Of a DNA stretch of 64,000 nucleotides, positions 35,045 through 43,639 are shown in pieces. The notes beneath the pieces are model-generated. The model saw only the letters and a program-made list of their open reading frames with translations. It was not told the origin of the DNA and ran no database searches. Each line of letters opens with the position of its first letter. Position 1 is the stretch's first letter. The stretch is from Achromobacter spanius (lineage in GTDB: Bacteria > Pseudomonadota > Gammaproteobacteria > Burkholderiales > Burkholderiaceae_B): assembly GCF_002812705.1 (NCBI RefSeq), contig NZ_CP025030.1, positions 2,914,001 through 2,978,000 on the forward strand, written 5' to 3'. The position numbers and the translations under genes are program-made.

Positions 35045-36476
35045 CACCGAGTATCAGGCGCTGGACGGGCTGGCGCTGGCCGACTTGTTGGCAAGGCGCG
35101 AAGTCAGCCCCGAAGACCTGATGGCCTGCGCCATCAATCTGGCGCGGGAACGCGCGCCGGCCATGAATGCGCTTTGCTACGAGCGCTATGAAGAGTCCCT
35201 GGACGTGGCGCGCGCCTGGCAAGTCCGGGGCGTGTTTGGCGCGATTCCATTCCTGCTGAAGGATTCCGGGCTGGCGCACACGCGCTTTCCGTCCAGCCTG
35301 GGCTCCCGCCTGCTGAACGACACGCGCTATGCCCGCAACGCCACGCTGGCTGACCGCTTCGAGGCGGCTGGCCTGATTCCGTTTGCACGCACCACCGTCC
35401 CGGAATTCTGCATGGCGCCCACCACCGAGGCGGCGCGCAACGGCGGCCCCACCCGCAACCCCTGGGACCTGACGCGCTCGACGGGCGGCTCCAGCGGCGG
35501 CGCGGCGGCGGCGGTGGCGGCGGGCATCGTTCCCTTGGCGCACGGCAGCGACGGCGGGGGCTCCATCCGTATTCCCGCCGCGGCTTGCGGCGTGTATGGG
35601 CTGAAAGTGTCGCGGGGCCGCGTGCCCATGGGCCCGTTGCGGGGCGAAGGCTGGGGCGGCCTGGCGACGGATGGCGTGCTGTCGCGTTCGGTGCGCGACA
35701 CGGCGGCCGCGCTGGACGCCGTGTGCGCGCCGGAGCCGGGCGCGCCCTATGCGGCGCCCGCCGCCCCGGGGTCATATCTGGAACTGCTGGCCACCCCCCC
35801 GCGAAAAATGCGCATCGTCGTGTGGCGCAGCGCCTTCAATGGCGTGGCCGTGGCGCCCGAATGTGTTGCCGCTGTCGAGCGCGCGGCGGCGCTGTGCCGG
35901 GAACTGGGCCACGAGGTCGTGGACGGCACGCCGCCGGACATCGAGTACGACGCCTTCGTGCAGGCCCACGCCAATGTGCTGGCAGGGAACATCGTGCTGT
36001 CGGTGGATACGCGGCTGGGCCTGACCGGCCAGCCCTTGCACGACGATGACCTGGAACCCGTGCTGCGCCAGGGCTATGAATACGGCAAGACGCTGCCCGC
36101 GGCGCAGTACATCGGCAGTGTGAACCGCTTCCATGCCATCGGCCGCATCCTGGACCACTATATGGAAGGCTGCGACGCCATCCTGTCGCCCTCGCTGACG
36201 CAACTGCCGTTGAAGCTGGGCGAATTGTCCACGGCCCAGGGCTCGTTCCTGGACTTCCGCCGCAAGGTCGCCACCTATGGCACGTTCTCGGCGGCGTTCA
36301 ATGCGTCGGGCCAGCCGGCCGCCAGCTTGCCGCTGGTCTGGACCGACGCGGGCCTGCCCGTGGGCGTGCAGGTGGTGGGCCGCTATGGCCACGAAGCGGT
36401 GGTGCTGGCCTTGTCGGCCCAACTGGAAACGGCCCAGCCCTGGGCCGGACGCATCGCGGTGCCGCAGCCCGTCTAG
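35037..36476 (+). CDS. Amidase signature family protein
   Basis: A 479-residue amidase with the Ser-cisSer-Lys triad: K75 in FLLKDSG, cis-Ser in TGGSSGGAAA (residues 149-158) and the nucleophile S176 in SDGGGSIRIPAA. The rest (STGG..., GPLRGEGWGGLATDGVLSRSVRDTAAALD) fits the family. It hydrolyses an amide, probably the compound imported by the transporter encoded just upstream, with M20 as a second hydrolase. No signal peptide, so cytoplasmic. It is the last gene of the operon; GC-rich hairpins follow. Confidence 0.9.
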   Translation: MRDTEYQALDGLALADLLARREVSPEDLMACAINLARERAPAMNALCYERYEESLDVARAWQVRGVFGAIPFLLKDSGLAHTRFPSSLGSRLLNDTRYARNATLADRFEAAGLIPFARTTVPEFCMAPTTEAARNGGPTRNPWDLTRSTGGSSGGAAAAVAAGIVPLAHGSDGGGSIRIPAAACGVYGLKVSRGRVPMGPLRGEGWGGLATDGVLSRSVRDTAAALDAVCAPEPGAPYAAPAAPGSYLELLATPPRKMRIVVWRSAFNGVAVAPECVAAVERAAALCRELGHEVVDGTPPDIEYDAFVQAHANVLAGNIVLSVDTRLGLTGQPLHDDDLEPVLRQGYEYGKTLPAAQYIGSVNRFHAIGRILDHYMEGCDAILSPSLTQLPLKLGELSTAQGSFLDFRRKVATYGTFSAAFNASGQPAASLPLVWTDAGLPVGVQVVGRYGHEAVVLALSAQLETAQPWAGRIAVPQPV

Positions 36477-36485
36477 GGGCGGCCC

Positions 36486-36542
36486 CGGGGGAACAGCCCC
36501 CGAGGCAGGAGTTTCGCGCGTCGGGGCGGCTTTGGCCGCCCC
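36486..36542 (+). terminator. Two GC-rich hairpins after the amidase operon
   Basis: CGGGGG/CCCCCG (36486-36502, loop AACAG) and GGGGCGGC/GCCGCCCC (36523-36542, loop TTTG) follow the amidase stop. Neither has a T run, so they are more likely Rho-assisted or RNA-stabilising ends than intrinsic terminators. Confidence 0.35.
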
Positions 36543-36709
36543 TAGTCCCTCATGCTTCCGGACGACCCGCGCGGCCTTGCGCCGCTTTGCCATCGGCTGA
36601 ATGGACCGGATACCGGCGGTTGCAAGACCTTTCAGCGATTCCCCCGTAAAATCACCCCATTCAGCAAGGCTTCAACCATTTCAATAAACAGTACTTAGGA
36701 GGACCACTC

Positions 36710-37774
36710 ATGGCCCTAGTCTCCATGCGCCAGCTGCTCGACCACGCCGCCGAGAACGGCTACGGCATTCCGGCTTTCAACGTCAATAACCTGGAACAGG
36801 TCCAGGCCATCATGGAAGCCGCTGCGGAGACCGACAGCCCGGTGATCATGCAAGCTTCGGCCGGCGCGCGCAAATACGCGGGCGAGGGCTTCCTGAAGCA
36901 CCTGATCCAGGCCGCGGTGGAATCCTATCCGCACATTCCCGTCGTCATGCACCAGGATCACGGCCAGTCGCCCAAGGTCTGCCAAGGCGCGATCGACCTC
37001 GGTTTCTCCAGCGTGATGATGGACGGTTCGCTGAAAGAAGACGGCAAGACCATCGCCGACTACGACTACAACGTCGAAGTCACCAAGAAGGTCGTGGACG
37101 TCGCCCACAAGCTGGGCGTGACGGTTGAAGGCGAACTCGGCTGCCTGGGTTCCCTGGAAACCATGGAAGGCGACAAGGAAGACGGACACGGCGCCGACGG
37201 CAAGCTGACCATGGATCAACTGCTGACCGATCCGGAACAAGCCGCCGACTTCGTGCGCCGCACCCAGTTGGACGCGCTGGCGATTGCCATCGGCACCAGC
37301 CACGGCGCCTACAAGTTCACGCGCAAGCCCACCGGCGACATCCTGTCGATTTCCCGCATCAAGGAAATCCACGCCCGCCTGCCCAACACCCACCTGGTGA
37401 TGCACGGCAGCTCCAGCGTGCCGCAGGAACTGCTGGCCGAGATCCGTGAATTCGGCGGCAACATGAAGGAAACCTACGGCGTGCCGGTCGAGGAAATCCA
37501 GGAAGCCATCAAGTACGGCGTGCGCAAGATCAATATCGACACCGATATTCGTCTGGCCATGACCGGCGCCATCCGCCGCTTCTTCGCCGAGAACCCCGAA
37601 AAGTTCGACCCGCGCGAATACTTGAAGCCCGCCCGCGCCGCTGCCAAGGCGATCTGTGTGGCTCGCTACACGGAATTCGGCACGGCCGGCAACGCCAGCA
37701 AGATCAAGGCGCTGCCGCTGACCGAAATCGCCGCGCAGTACGCATCGGGCAAGCTGTCGCAAGTGGTGCAGTAA
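36710..37774 (+). CDS. fba: Fructose-bisphosphate aldolase, class II
   Basis: A 354-residue zinc aldolase of the class IIA/Calvin type that joins or splits fructose 1,6-bisphosphate. HQDHGQSP carries the catalytic Asp and zinc His, EGELGCLG a metal-site Glu, and TSHGAYKF and MHGSSSVP the later zinc histidines. GVRKININT-type text appears as [10 protein letters not shown]. Length matches the family. It has a strong RBS (AGGAGG) and a 14-base terminator at 37815. It is the first of the conserved fba-purC-purE-purK-tsaC block. Confidence 0.96.
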   Translation: MALVSMRQLLDHAAENGYGIPAFNVNNLEQVQAIMEAAAETDSPVIMQASAGARKYAGEGFLKHLIQAAVESYPHIPVVMHQDHGQSPKVCQGAIDLGFSSVMMDGSLKEDGKTIADYDYNVEVTKKVVDVAHKLGVTVEGELGCLGSLETMEGDKEDGHGADGKLTMDQLLTDPEQAADFVRRTQLDALAIAIGTSHGAYKFTRKPTGDILSISRIKEIHARLPNTHLVMHGSSSVPQELLAEIREFGGNMKETYGVPVEEIQEAIKYGVRKINIDTDIRLAMTGAIRRFFAENPEKFDPREYLKPARAAAKAICVARYTEFGTAGNASKIKALPLTEIAAQYASGKLSQVVQ

Positions 37775-37814
37775 ATCTGTCCAGCGCCGCCTTCGGGGGG
37801 CGCCGGGGTAGCAA

Positions 37815-37852
37815 AAAGGGGTGGGTCCGTCATGGACCCACCCCTTTGTTTT
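37815..37852. terminator. Bidirectional intrinsic terminator after fba
   Basis: AAAGGGGTGGGTCC (37815-37828) and GGACCCACCCCTTT (37834-37847) form a 14-base perfect stem with loop GTCAT. It is flanked by TTGTTTT on the right and AAAAA on the left, so it can end transcription from fba and from the convergent GFA gene. Confidence 0.9.
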
Positions 37853-37901
37853 GGCCGGCTGCCAAGACGGGCGTACCGGCTGGCCGCGTCAGCCCCGCGC
37901 G

Positions 37902-38357
37902 TCAGGCGGGCGGCGAGTTTTGCGGGAAGTGCGGCACGCTGCGGTCCACGTGGTGCCAGGACGGCGCCGAACTGGTCCACAGGCTGGCCTTGGCGTGGAA
38001 GGCTTCGGGGTCGTCCAGCGAGCCCGCGCGCACCACTTCGTATCCCATGCCTTCCGAGCCGCCGAACAGCGGCGTGCCACAGGCGGCGCAGAAGCTGCGC
38101 ATGACGGTGTGCCCGGAGTCTCCCTTGTAGCGGTGTTCCTTGGCCTGGCCGCGCAGCATCGTCACCGAGCCGGCGGGAAAGATCAACGCATGGGCCGGGG
38201 CGCCGCCGCTGGAATATTGGCAGTCGCGGCAATGACAGGTGGCGGCGGTGATGGGCTCGTCGGTAACGGCGTAACGGATCGCGCCGCACTGGCAACCGCC
38301 AGTCAGGTGTACCGGCGCGTCGGCGGCGGGCGGGCGTTTGAGGGAAGCTTCCTGCAT
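37902..38357 (-). CDS. GFA family zinc protein, second copy
   Basis: A 151-residue GFA/CENP-V fold protein. Zinc cysteines are C22 and C24 in GCQCG, C41, C43 and C46 in CHCRDC, and C90 and C93 in CAACGTPLF. It differs from the protein at 4593-5024 in sequence, so it is a family member and not a recent duplicate. The substrate is unknown; glutathione adducts are possible. It lies between fba and purC in reverse orientation, an insertion into the otherwise conserved block. ATG at 38357 is chosen over a long Arg-rich upstream frame. Confidence 0.85.
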   Translation of the reverse strand: MQEASLKRPPAADAPVHLTGGCQCGAIRYAVTDEPITAATCHCRDCQYSSGGAPAHALIFPAGSVTMLRGQAKEHRYKGDSGHTVMRSFCAACGTPLFGGSEGMGYEVVRAGSLDDPEAFHAKASLWTSSAPSWHHVDRSVPHFPQNSPPA

Positions 38358-38598
38358 ACGACTTTGTCTCCGGGCGTAAGGTCTGCGGCGTGACGCCCAA
38401 AGGCGGCCGGCGCGAATTGTGAGTCGGAAATCAGAGCCTAACCCGGCCCCCGCCGCCCGGCAAGACGGGCTTATTTGCAGTAATCTATGCGTCTTGCAGA
38501 GGCCATGCCGCCTTTTGCGCAGGTTCCGATTTCGTTCTACTTCCCGCCCTGGCGCTCGCCCGTGGCGGGAATCTTCATTTTTGCCATAGGCCATTCCC

Positions 38599-39480
38599 GT
38601 GACTTCTGCTTTGCATCAATCCAGCATCAAGTCCTTGCCGCTGCTGGGCCGCGGTAAGGTGCGCGATATGTACGCGGTGGGCGACGACAAGTTGCTGATC
38701 GTCGCGTCGGATCGTATCTCCGCTTTCGACGTGATCCTTGACGACCCCATTCCCGGCAAGGGACAGGTGCTGACCGAGCTGACCGAATTCTGGTTGCAGA
38801 AGCTGGCCCACATCCTGCCGAACCACTCCACGGGCGTGCAGCCCGAAGACGTGGTGGCCCCGGAAGAAGTCGACCAGGTGCGCGGCCGCGCCGTCGTGGT
38901 CAAGCGCCTGAAGCCGATTCTGGTGGAAGCGGTTGCCCGCGGTTACCTGATCGGTTCCGGCTGGAAGGACTACCAGGCCACCGGCGCCGTCTGCGGCATT
39001 CAACTGCCCGCCGGCCTGCAACAGGCCAGCCAGTTGCCCGAGCCCATCTTCACGCCCGCCGCCAAGGCCGAATTCGGCATGCACGACGAAAACGTGGACT
39101 TTGCGCACGTGGTGAAGGAAGTTGGCCAGGAAATGGCCGAGCGCATCCGCGACGTCACGCTCAAGCTGTACACGGAAGCCGCCAAGTTCGCCGCCACCAA
39201 GGGCATCATCATTGCCGACACCAAGTTCGAATTCGGCCTGGACGACAACGGCACGCTGCACTTGATGGACGAGGTGCTGACGCCTGATTCGTCACGCTTC
39301 TGGCCCGCCGACGGCTACCGCGTGGGCATCAGCCCCCCGTCGTTCGACAAGCAGTTCGTGCGCGACTGGCTGGAAACCCAAACCTGGGACAAGACCCCGC
39401 CCGCCCCGCGCCTGCCGCAAGACGTACTGGTGAAGACGGCCGCCAAGTACCGCGAAGGGCTGGATCGCCTGATCGCCTGA
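38599..39480 (+). CDS. purC: Phosphoribosylaminoimidazole-succinocarboxamide synthase
   Basis: A 293-residue ATP-dependent SAICAR synthetase of purine biosynthesis. [21 protein letters not shown] is the N-terminal ATP loop (quoted as GRGKVRDMY), followed by [28 protein letters not shown] and TKFEFGLDD; these are all family landmarks. It is the yeast/beta type and longer than the E. coli enzyme. It starts at a GTG at 38599. It is followed by an intrinsic terminator and then DUF5993, DsbB, purE and purK. Confidence 0.96.
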   Translation: MTSALHQSSIKSLPLLGRGKVRDMYAVGDDKLLIVASDRISAFDVILDDPIPGKGQVLTELTEFWLQKLAHILPNHSTGVQPEDVVAPEEVDQVRGRAVVVKRLKPILVEAVARGYLIGSGWKDYQATGAVCGIQLPAGLQQASQLPEPIFTPAAKAEFGMHDENVDFAHVVKEVGQEMAERIRDVTLKLYTEAAKFAATKGIIIADTKFEFGLDDNGTLHLMDEVLTPDSSRFWPADGYRVGISPPSFDKQFVRDWLETQTWDKTPPAPRLPQDVLVKTAAKYREGLDRLIA

Positions 39481-39524
39481 TCCGCCTGATCCGCCTTAGG
39501 GCATCAGGCCTTCGTGGTCGAAAC

Positions 39525-39556
39525 AACCCGCTCATGCACAGTGAGCGGGTTTTTTT
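39525..39556 (+). terminator. Intrinsic terminator after purC
   Basis: AACCCGCTCA (39525-39534) pairs with TGAGCGGGTT (39542-39551), loop TGCACAG, followed by TTTTTT. A clean Rho-independent terminator 45 bases after the purC stop. Confidence 0.95.
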
Positions 39557-39676
39557 ATGCCTCCAAGGCATAAGCCGGCGCCGCGCGCATCAGGGCTTTC
39601 GATAACAAATATGTCGGATTGTTACGTTATACTCGTCGGCTGCTTAGCAGGACGTCCGCCGACAGGAGCCTTCCGC

Positions 39677-39835
39677 ATGATCATGATGTTGCCCTTTCTG
39701 ACCGGATTGGTCGCCGTGTGGTTCGGGGTGCTTGGCAAGCGCCGCCCCTGCGTGACTTTCTGGATGCTGACGCTGGCGATCTTTGCCGCCTGGTGCGTGC
39801 ACCACATGAACACGCCCCTGGCGTTGTCGCTGTAA
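39677..39835 (+). CDS. DUF5993-type small membrane protein
   Basis: A 52-residue, very hydrophobic peptide starting MIMMLPFLTGLVAVWFGVLG with a second helix FWMLTLAIFAAWCVH and the end HHMNTPLALSL. Two membrane helices with a short basic turn (GKRRPC) fit the DUF5993 family, which occurs beside DsbB-like genes. It begins 10 bases before the dsbB-like gene's leader, so the two are probably translated together and may form a complex in the inner membrane. Function is not known. Confidence 0.7.
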   Translation: MIMMLPFLTGLVAVWFGVLGKRRPCVTFWMLTLAIFAAWCVHHMNTPLALSL

Positions 39836-39845
39836 AGGCCGGGCA

Positions 39846-40418
39846 ATGATCTTTTCCCGCAATCCGGCGCGCGGCTCGCGCGTGTTGAACGGCCTGGCCC
39901 TGCTGGGCATCTCCGGCATCCTGGGCATGGCCTTCGCCTGGCAGTTCATTTATGACGAACTGCCGTGCCCGCTATGCCTGTTGCAGCGCGTGGCGCTGAT
40001 ACTTGCCGGGGTGGGGTTCCTGCTGAACATGCGCTTGGGGCCATCGCCCATGCACTACGCCATGAGCATCGCGGCGTCGCTCGGGGGAATGCTGGCGTCG
40101 GGCCGGCAAGTGCTGCTGCACATGGCGCCGGGCGACCCGGGCTATGGCTCGCCGTTCCTGGGCATGCATTTCTACACCTGGGCCTTCATCGCCTTTTGCG
40201 CCATCATCGTTTTCTGCATTCTGATGCAGACGGCCGACCGCAAATGGGGCGACAGCATGCTGAAAAAGCCGGTGTCGGTGCTGGGCATCATCGTCATGGC
40301 CCTGTTTTTCATCATGACGCTGGCCAACGTGGGCGGCACCACGCTGGAATGCGGTTTCGGGCCTTGCCCGGACAATCCCGACAGCTATCTGTGGCTGTCG
40401 TCATCGGCCGCACGCTAG
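39846..40418 (+). CDS. DsbB-family disulfide oxidoreductase, unusual cysteine layout
   Basis: A 190-residue inner-membrane protein with about five hydrophobic helices (roughly residues 14-34, 46-62, 70-90, 108-128, 144-163). The quinone-linked CPLC motif is at C41-C44. The second periplasmic loop (about 88-107) has no cysteine; instead C169 and C174 lie in a C-terminal tail (TLECGFGPCPDN). E. coli DsbB has four helices and places its second pair in the second loop. This variant should still pass electrons from a DsbA-like partner to quinone. Coupled to the DUF5993 gene. Confidence 0.85.
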   Translation: MIFSRNPARGSRVLNGLALLGISGILGMAFAWQFIYDELPCPLCLLQRVALILAGVGFLLNMRLGPSPMHYAMSIAASLGGMLASGRQVLLHMAPGDPGYGSPFLGMHFYTWAFIAFCAIIVFCILMQTADRKWGDSMLKKPVSVLGIIVMALFFIMTLANVGGTTLECGFGPCPDNPDSYLWLSSSAAR

Positions 40419-40451
40419 CTTCGCCCGCGCGCCGGGTAAAATACCGGGTTT

Positions 40452-40468
40452 CGCGGACTGGGTCCGCG
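40452..40468 (+). other. Hairpin in the purE leader
   Basis: CGCGGAC (40452-40458) and GTCCGCG (40462-40468) enclose TGG, followed by GTCCTTTG. It lies 55 bases before purE. It could be the end of the dsbB transcript or a leader structure; there is no strong T run. Confidence 0.3.
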
Positions 40469-40523
40469 GTCCTTTGACATTCCGCGGGCAGGTTTCCGCG
40501 GTCTTACCTCTTTGACACCGGTT

Positions 40524-41054
40524 ATGACAGCCAAGACTTCCGCAGCGGCAGAGGCCACCCCCGTGGTGGGCGTGATTATGGGATCTTCCAGCGATTGGGA
40601 GGTCATGAAGCACGCGGTGACCATGCTGGAGGATTTCGGCGTGGCTTACGAGGCGCGCGTGATTTCCGCGCATCGCATGCCGCAGGACATGGCCGAGTAC
40701 GGCGCGGCGGCACATGGCCGCGGCCTGCGCGGCATCATCGCCGGCGCCGGCGGCGCGGCCCACCTGCCGGGCATGATGGCGGCGCTGACCGAAGTGCCGG
40801 TGTTTGGCGTGCCCGTGCCGTCCAAGTACCTGCGCGGCGAAGATTCGCTGCTGTCCATCGTGCAGATGCCCAAGGGCGTGCCGGTGGCCACGTTTGCAAT
40901 TGGCGAAGCCGGCGCGGCCAACGCGGCGCTGCACGTGATTGCCACGCTGGCCGGTACCGATGCGGGCTTGCATCAGAAGCTGGTGGCTTTCCGCGCGCGC
41001 CAGACGCAAGCCGCGCGCGACATGAAGGTTCCGCCCGAGGCGTCGATCGTATGA
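40524..41054 (+). CDS. purE: N5-carboxyaminoimidazole ribonucleotide mutase
   Basis: A 176-residue class I Pur[17 protein letters not shown] is the CO2/nucleotide loop, with [20 protein letters not shown] and the C-terminal [12 protein letters not shown] following. It shifts the carboxylate of N5-CAIR to C4 in purine biosynthesis and acts with PurK. The ATG at 40524 is preferred to a TTG at 40512. It overlaps purK by ATGA. Confidence 0.96.
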   Translation: MTAKTSAAAEATPVVGVIMGSSSDWEVMKHAVTMLEDFGVAYEARVISAHRMPQDMAEYGAAAHGRGLRGIIAGAGGAAHLPGMMAALTEVPVFGVPVPSKYLRGEDSLLSIVQMPKGVPVATFAIGEAGAANAALHVIATLAGTDAGLHQKLVAFRARQTQAARDMKVPPEASIV

Positions 41055-42241
41055 GCAAACCCACTTCCTTCATGATTGCCCCCGGCGGCTGGCTGGGCTT
41101 GCTGGGCGGCGGCCAACTGGGCCGCATGTTCTGCCACGCGGCGCAAAGCCTGGGCTACAAGGTCGCCGTGCTGGATCCGGCCGACGAATGCCCCGCCGGC
41201 ATGGTGGCCGACCTGCACATCCAGGCGGCCTACGACGACGAAGCCGGACTGGCCCGCCTGGCCCAGACCTGTCAGGCCGTCACCACCGAATTTGAAAACG
41301 TACCCGCCGACAGCCTGCGCACGCTGGCCACGCGCTGCCGCGTCAGCCCGGCCGCCGACGCCGTGGCCATCGTGCAGGACCGTATCGCCGAAAAGACCTT
41401 CATCGCCGCGCAAGGCATTCCCGTTGCGCCGCACGCCGCCATCCGCAGCGAAGCGGACCTGCGCGCCGCGCCCGAGGCTTTGTTCCCCGGCATTCTGAAA
41501 GTGGCCCGCCTGGGCTATGACGGCAAGGGTCAGGCCCGCATCAACACGCGCGACGAAGCGCTTGCTGCTTTCGCTGAATTCGGCGGCGTGGCCTGCGTGC
41601 TGGAAGCCTTGATGCCGCTGGATTATGAAATCTCGGTGGTGCTGGCGCGCGGTTTCGATGGTGCCAGCGTGGTGTTCCCGGTGGCGCGCAACGTGCATCG
41701 CGACGGCATCCTGGCGGTGTCGACGGCGGCGCCCGTGCAGTCGGACGCGGCCCATGCCGAACGGCAGGCCCGCGCCACCGAGGCGGCGCAGTCCATTGCG
41801 CAAGGCCTGGGCTACCACGGCGTGCTGTGCGTGGAGTTCTTTGTCTTGAAGGACGGCAGCCTCATCGTCAACGAGATCGCGCCGCGCCCGCACAACAGCG
41901 GCCACTACACGATGAACGCCTGCGTCACCAGCCAGTTCGAACAGCAGGCGCGCGCGATGGCCGGCTTGCCCTTGGGCAGCACGGCGCTGCTGGCGCCCGC
42001 CGTCATGCTGAACATCCTGGGCGACATCTGGTACGAATCGGCCACGGCCACGACCCAGCGCGAACCGGATTGGGCCGCCGCGCTGGCGGTGCCCACCGCC
42101 AAGCTGCACTTGTACGGCAAGCATGACGCGCGCCGAGCCCGCAAGATGGGCCACATCACCATCGTGGCGCCCACGCTGGATGAAGCCCGCAGCGACGCCG
42201 CCCGTGTGGCCGCCGCGCTGGGCATGCAAGCCCCCGAGTAA
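41051..42241 (+). CDS. purK: N5-carboxyaminoimidazole ribonucleotide synthase
   Basis: A 396-residue ATP-grasp enzyme that carboxylates AIR with bicarbonate. [22 protein letters not shown] is the N-terminal nucleotide fold (quoted as [11 protein letters not shown]), [10 protein letters not shown] and [12 protein letters not shown] are the ATP-grasp loops, and [13 protein letters not shown] is the metal and substrate site. Translationally coupled to purE and followed six bases later by the Sua5 gene. Confidence 0.96.
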   Translation: MSKPTSFMIAPGGWLGLLGGGQLGRMFCHAAQSLGYKVAVLDPADECPAGMVADLHIQAAYDDEAGLARLAQTCQAVTTEFENVPADSLRTLATRCRVSPAADAVAIVQDRIAEKTFIAAQGIPVAPHAAIRSEADLRAAPEALFPGILKVARLGYDGKGQARINTRDEALAAFAEFGGVACVLEALMPLDYEISVVLARGFDGASVVFPVARNVHRDGILAVSTAAPVQSDAAHAERQARATEAAQSIAQGLGYHGVLCVEFFVLKDGSLIVNEIAPRPHNSGHYTMNACVTSQFEQQARAMAGLPLGSTALLAPAVMLNILGDIWYESATATTQREPDWAAALAVPTAKLHLYGKHDARRARKMGHITIVAPTLDEARSDAARVAAALGMQAPE

Positions 42242-42247
42242 ACCGCG

Positions 42248-43303
42248 ATGCCTTCCTTGCCTACGCTGGATTCCGCGCGCGACGCGGACATCGCCCACGC
42301 CGCGCAGCGCCTGCTGGACGGCGAGCTCGCCGCCTTTCCCACCGAGACCGTCTACGGCCTGGGCGCGGACGCGGAAAACCCGCAGGCGGTGGCGAAGATC
42401 TATGCGGCCAAGGGCCGCCCGTCGAATCATCCCGTCATCGTGCACATCGCGCCCGGTGGTGATGTGTCGTATTGGGCAGCGGACGTGCCGCCCGAGGCGC
42501 GCCTGCTGATCGATGCGTTCTGGCCGGGGCCGCTGACGCTGATCCTGAAGCGCGCGCCGCATATCGTTGATACGGTTAGCGGCGGCCAGGACAGCATCGG
42601 CATTCGCTGCCCATCGCACCCGGTGGCGCAGGCGCTGCTGGCGGCGTTTGCGGCGGGCAAGCCGAACGGGCAGGGCGGCGTGGCCGCGCCGTCGGCCAAC
42701 AAGTTCGGCCAGGTGTCGCCCACGCGCGCCGAGCATGTGCGCAGCGAATTCCCCGAGGAAGTCGCGGCGGGCATGCCGGTGCTGGAAGGCGGGGCGTCGG
42801 AAGTCGGTATCGAGTCGACCATTCTTGACCTGTCGCGGCTGGATCGGGGGGCGGGTCCCGTGCTGCTGCGTCCGGGTCATATCAGTGCGGCGCAGATTGA
42901 AGCGGTGCTGGGCATGCAGGTGTTCGCACCGGACGCCGCCGCGCCCAGGGCATCGGGGACGTTGAAGGCGCACTATGCGCCGCGCACGCCGCTTGAGCTG
43001 GCGTCGGATGATCGCCTGCAAGAGGTGGTGCAAGGACGGAATCTGCCGGCGGGCAAGGTGGTGGTGGTGGCGTATGGGGTGAAGCCTGAAGCGCTGGATG
43101 CGCGTTTGCAATGGCAGCCCGTTCCCGCAGACCCGGCGCGCTATGCGCAGGCCTTGTATGGATTGCTGCGCGATCTGGATAAGCAGGGGTATTCGCGCAT
43201 CATCGTGCAGGCGCCGCCCGCCAGCGATGAATGGCACGCGGTCAATGACCGGATTGGTCGCGCGGCTGCCGCGTTTTCGCTGGATATGACGGGGTTGGAG
43301 TAG
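42248..43303 (+). CDS. L-threonylcarbamoyladenylate synthase, Sua5 type
   Basis: A 351-residue two-domain protein. The N-terminal YrdC/TsaC domain (about 15-205) holds FPTETVYGLGADAENPQAV, KGRPSNHPVIVH, and ESTILDLS; the C-terminal Sua5 domain (about 240-350) includes KVVVVAYG and YARALY-type text (RYAQALYGLLRDLD). It makes TC-AMP from threonine, bicarbonate and ATP for t6A37 tRNA modification. It follows purK by six bases and is probably in the same transcript. REP-like repeats follow. Confidence 0.94.
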   Translation: MPSLPTLDSARDADIAHAAQRLLDGELAAFPTETVYGLGADAENPQAVAKIYAAKGRPSNHPVIVHIAPGGDVSYWAADVPPEARLLIDAFWPGPLTLILKRAPHIVDTVSGGQDSIGIRCPSHPVAQALLAAFAAGKPNGQGGVAAPSANKFGQVSPTRAEHVRSEFPEEVAAGMPVLEGGASEVGIESTILDLSRLDRGAGPVLLRPGHISAAQIEAVLGMQVFAPDAAAPRASGTLKAHYAPRTPLELASDDRLQEVVQGRNLPAGKVVVVAYGVKPEALDARLQWQPVPADPARYAQALYGLLRDLDKQGYSRIIVQAPPASDEWHAVNDRIGRAAAAFSLDMTGLE

Positions 43304-43339
43304 GTTGCTTGATGGGGTTTGTGGGACTCTTGGGCGGTG

Positions 43340-43409
43340 GCTTGATGGGTTTCGCGCGAACTTGGCTTGGTTTCTTTTGCTGGGCTTCTCGCGCTGCACC
43401 CATCCTACG
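43340..43409 (-). repeat. REP-like unit 1
   Basis: A 70-base unit that matches unit 2 at 67 of 70 positions. On the minus strand it opens with CGTAGGATGGGTGCAGCGCG and closes with GCGCGAAACCCATCAAGC, so the GGATGGGT/ACCCATC ends can pair. The units are separated by 65 bases. Confidence 0.8.
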
Positions 43410-43474
43410 AATCGTGGGGTGCGGTGGCTCCTGAATCGTGCTGGTTTCTGCGGGCTTCGTTGATGTGGACGGTT

Positions 43475-43544
43475 GCTTGATGGGTTTCGCGCGAACTTGG
43501 CTTGGGTTCTTTTGTTGGGTTTCTCGCGCTGCACCCATCCTACG
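43475..43544 (-). repeat. REP-like unit 2
   Basis: The second 70-base direct copy. Its right end, with unit 3, forms a 19-base perfect hairpin: CGCGCTGCACCCATCCTAC (43525-43543) pairs with the start of unit 3 across an 11-base loop. Confidence 0.8.
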
Positions 43545-43554
43545 TGCCGGACTT

Positions 43555-43620
43555 GTAGGATGGGTGCAGCGCGGCATGGCGGTTAGCTAAGGCACGGCGC
43601 GTCACGCGCGTAACCCATCG
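43555..43620 (+). repeat. REP-like unit 3 (inverted)
   Basis: It starts GTAGGATGGGTGCAGCGCG (43555-43573) in plus orientation and ends near GCGTAACCCATCGG. It is opposite in direction to units 1 and 2, giving a BIME-like head-to-head pair with unit 2. Confidence 0.7.
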
Positions 43621-43639
43621 GACGGTGCCGCCCACGTCC

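Larger units (their letters stand above)
43304..43639. repeat. 336-base intergenic region with three REP-like units
   Basis: Between the Sua5 gene and the PcaR-like gene there is no coding sequence. It holds two direct repeat units (43340-43409 and 43475-43544), a third inverted unit (43555-43620) and a 19-base-pair hairpin. The shared core GTAGGATGGGTGCAGCGCG...ACCCATC resembles widespread proteobacterial REP elements. Confidence 0.75.

Noticed and set aside
40452..40468. Purine riboswitch in the purE leader
   Set aside because: There is a short hairpin but no purine aptamer core or matching three-way junction that I can see.
40973..43534. Minus-strand open frame over purK and the Sua5 gene
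   Set aside because: Antisense to well-conserved housekeeping genes, low-complexity composition, no start context. It also runs into the repeat region.
43340..43620. CRISPR array
   Set aside because: Only two direct units about 70 bases long with a 65-base gap, internal dyads and an inverted third copy. This is REP-like, and no cas genes are near.
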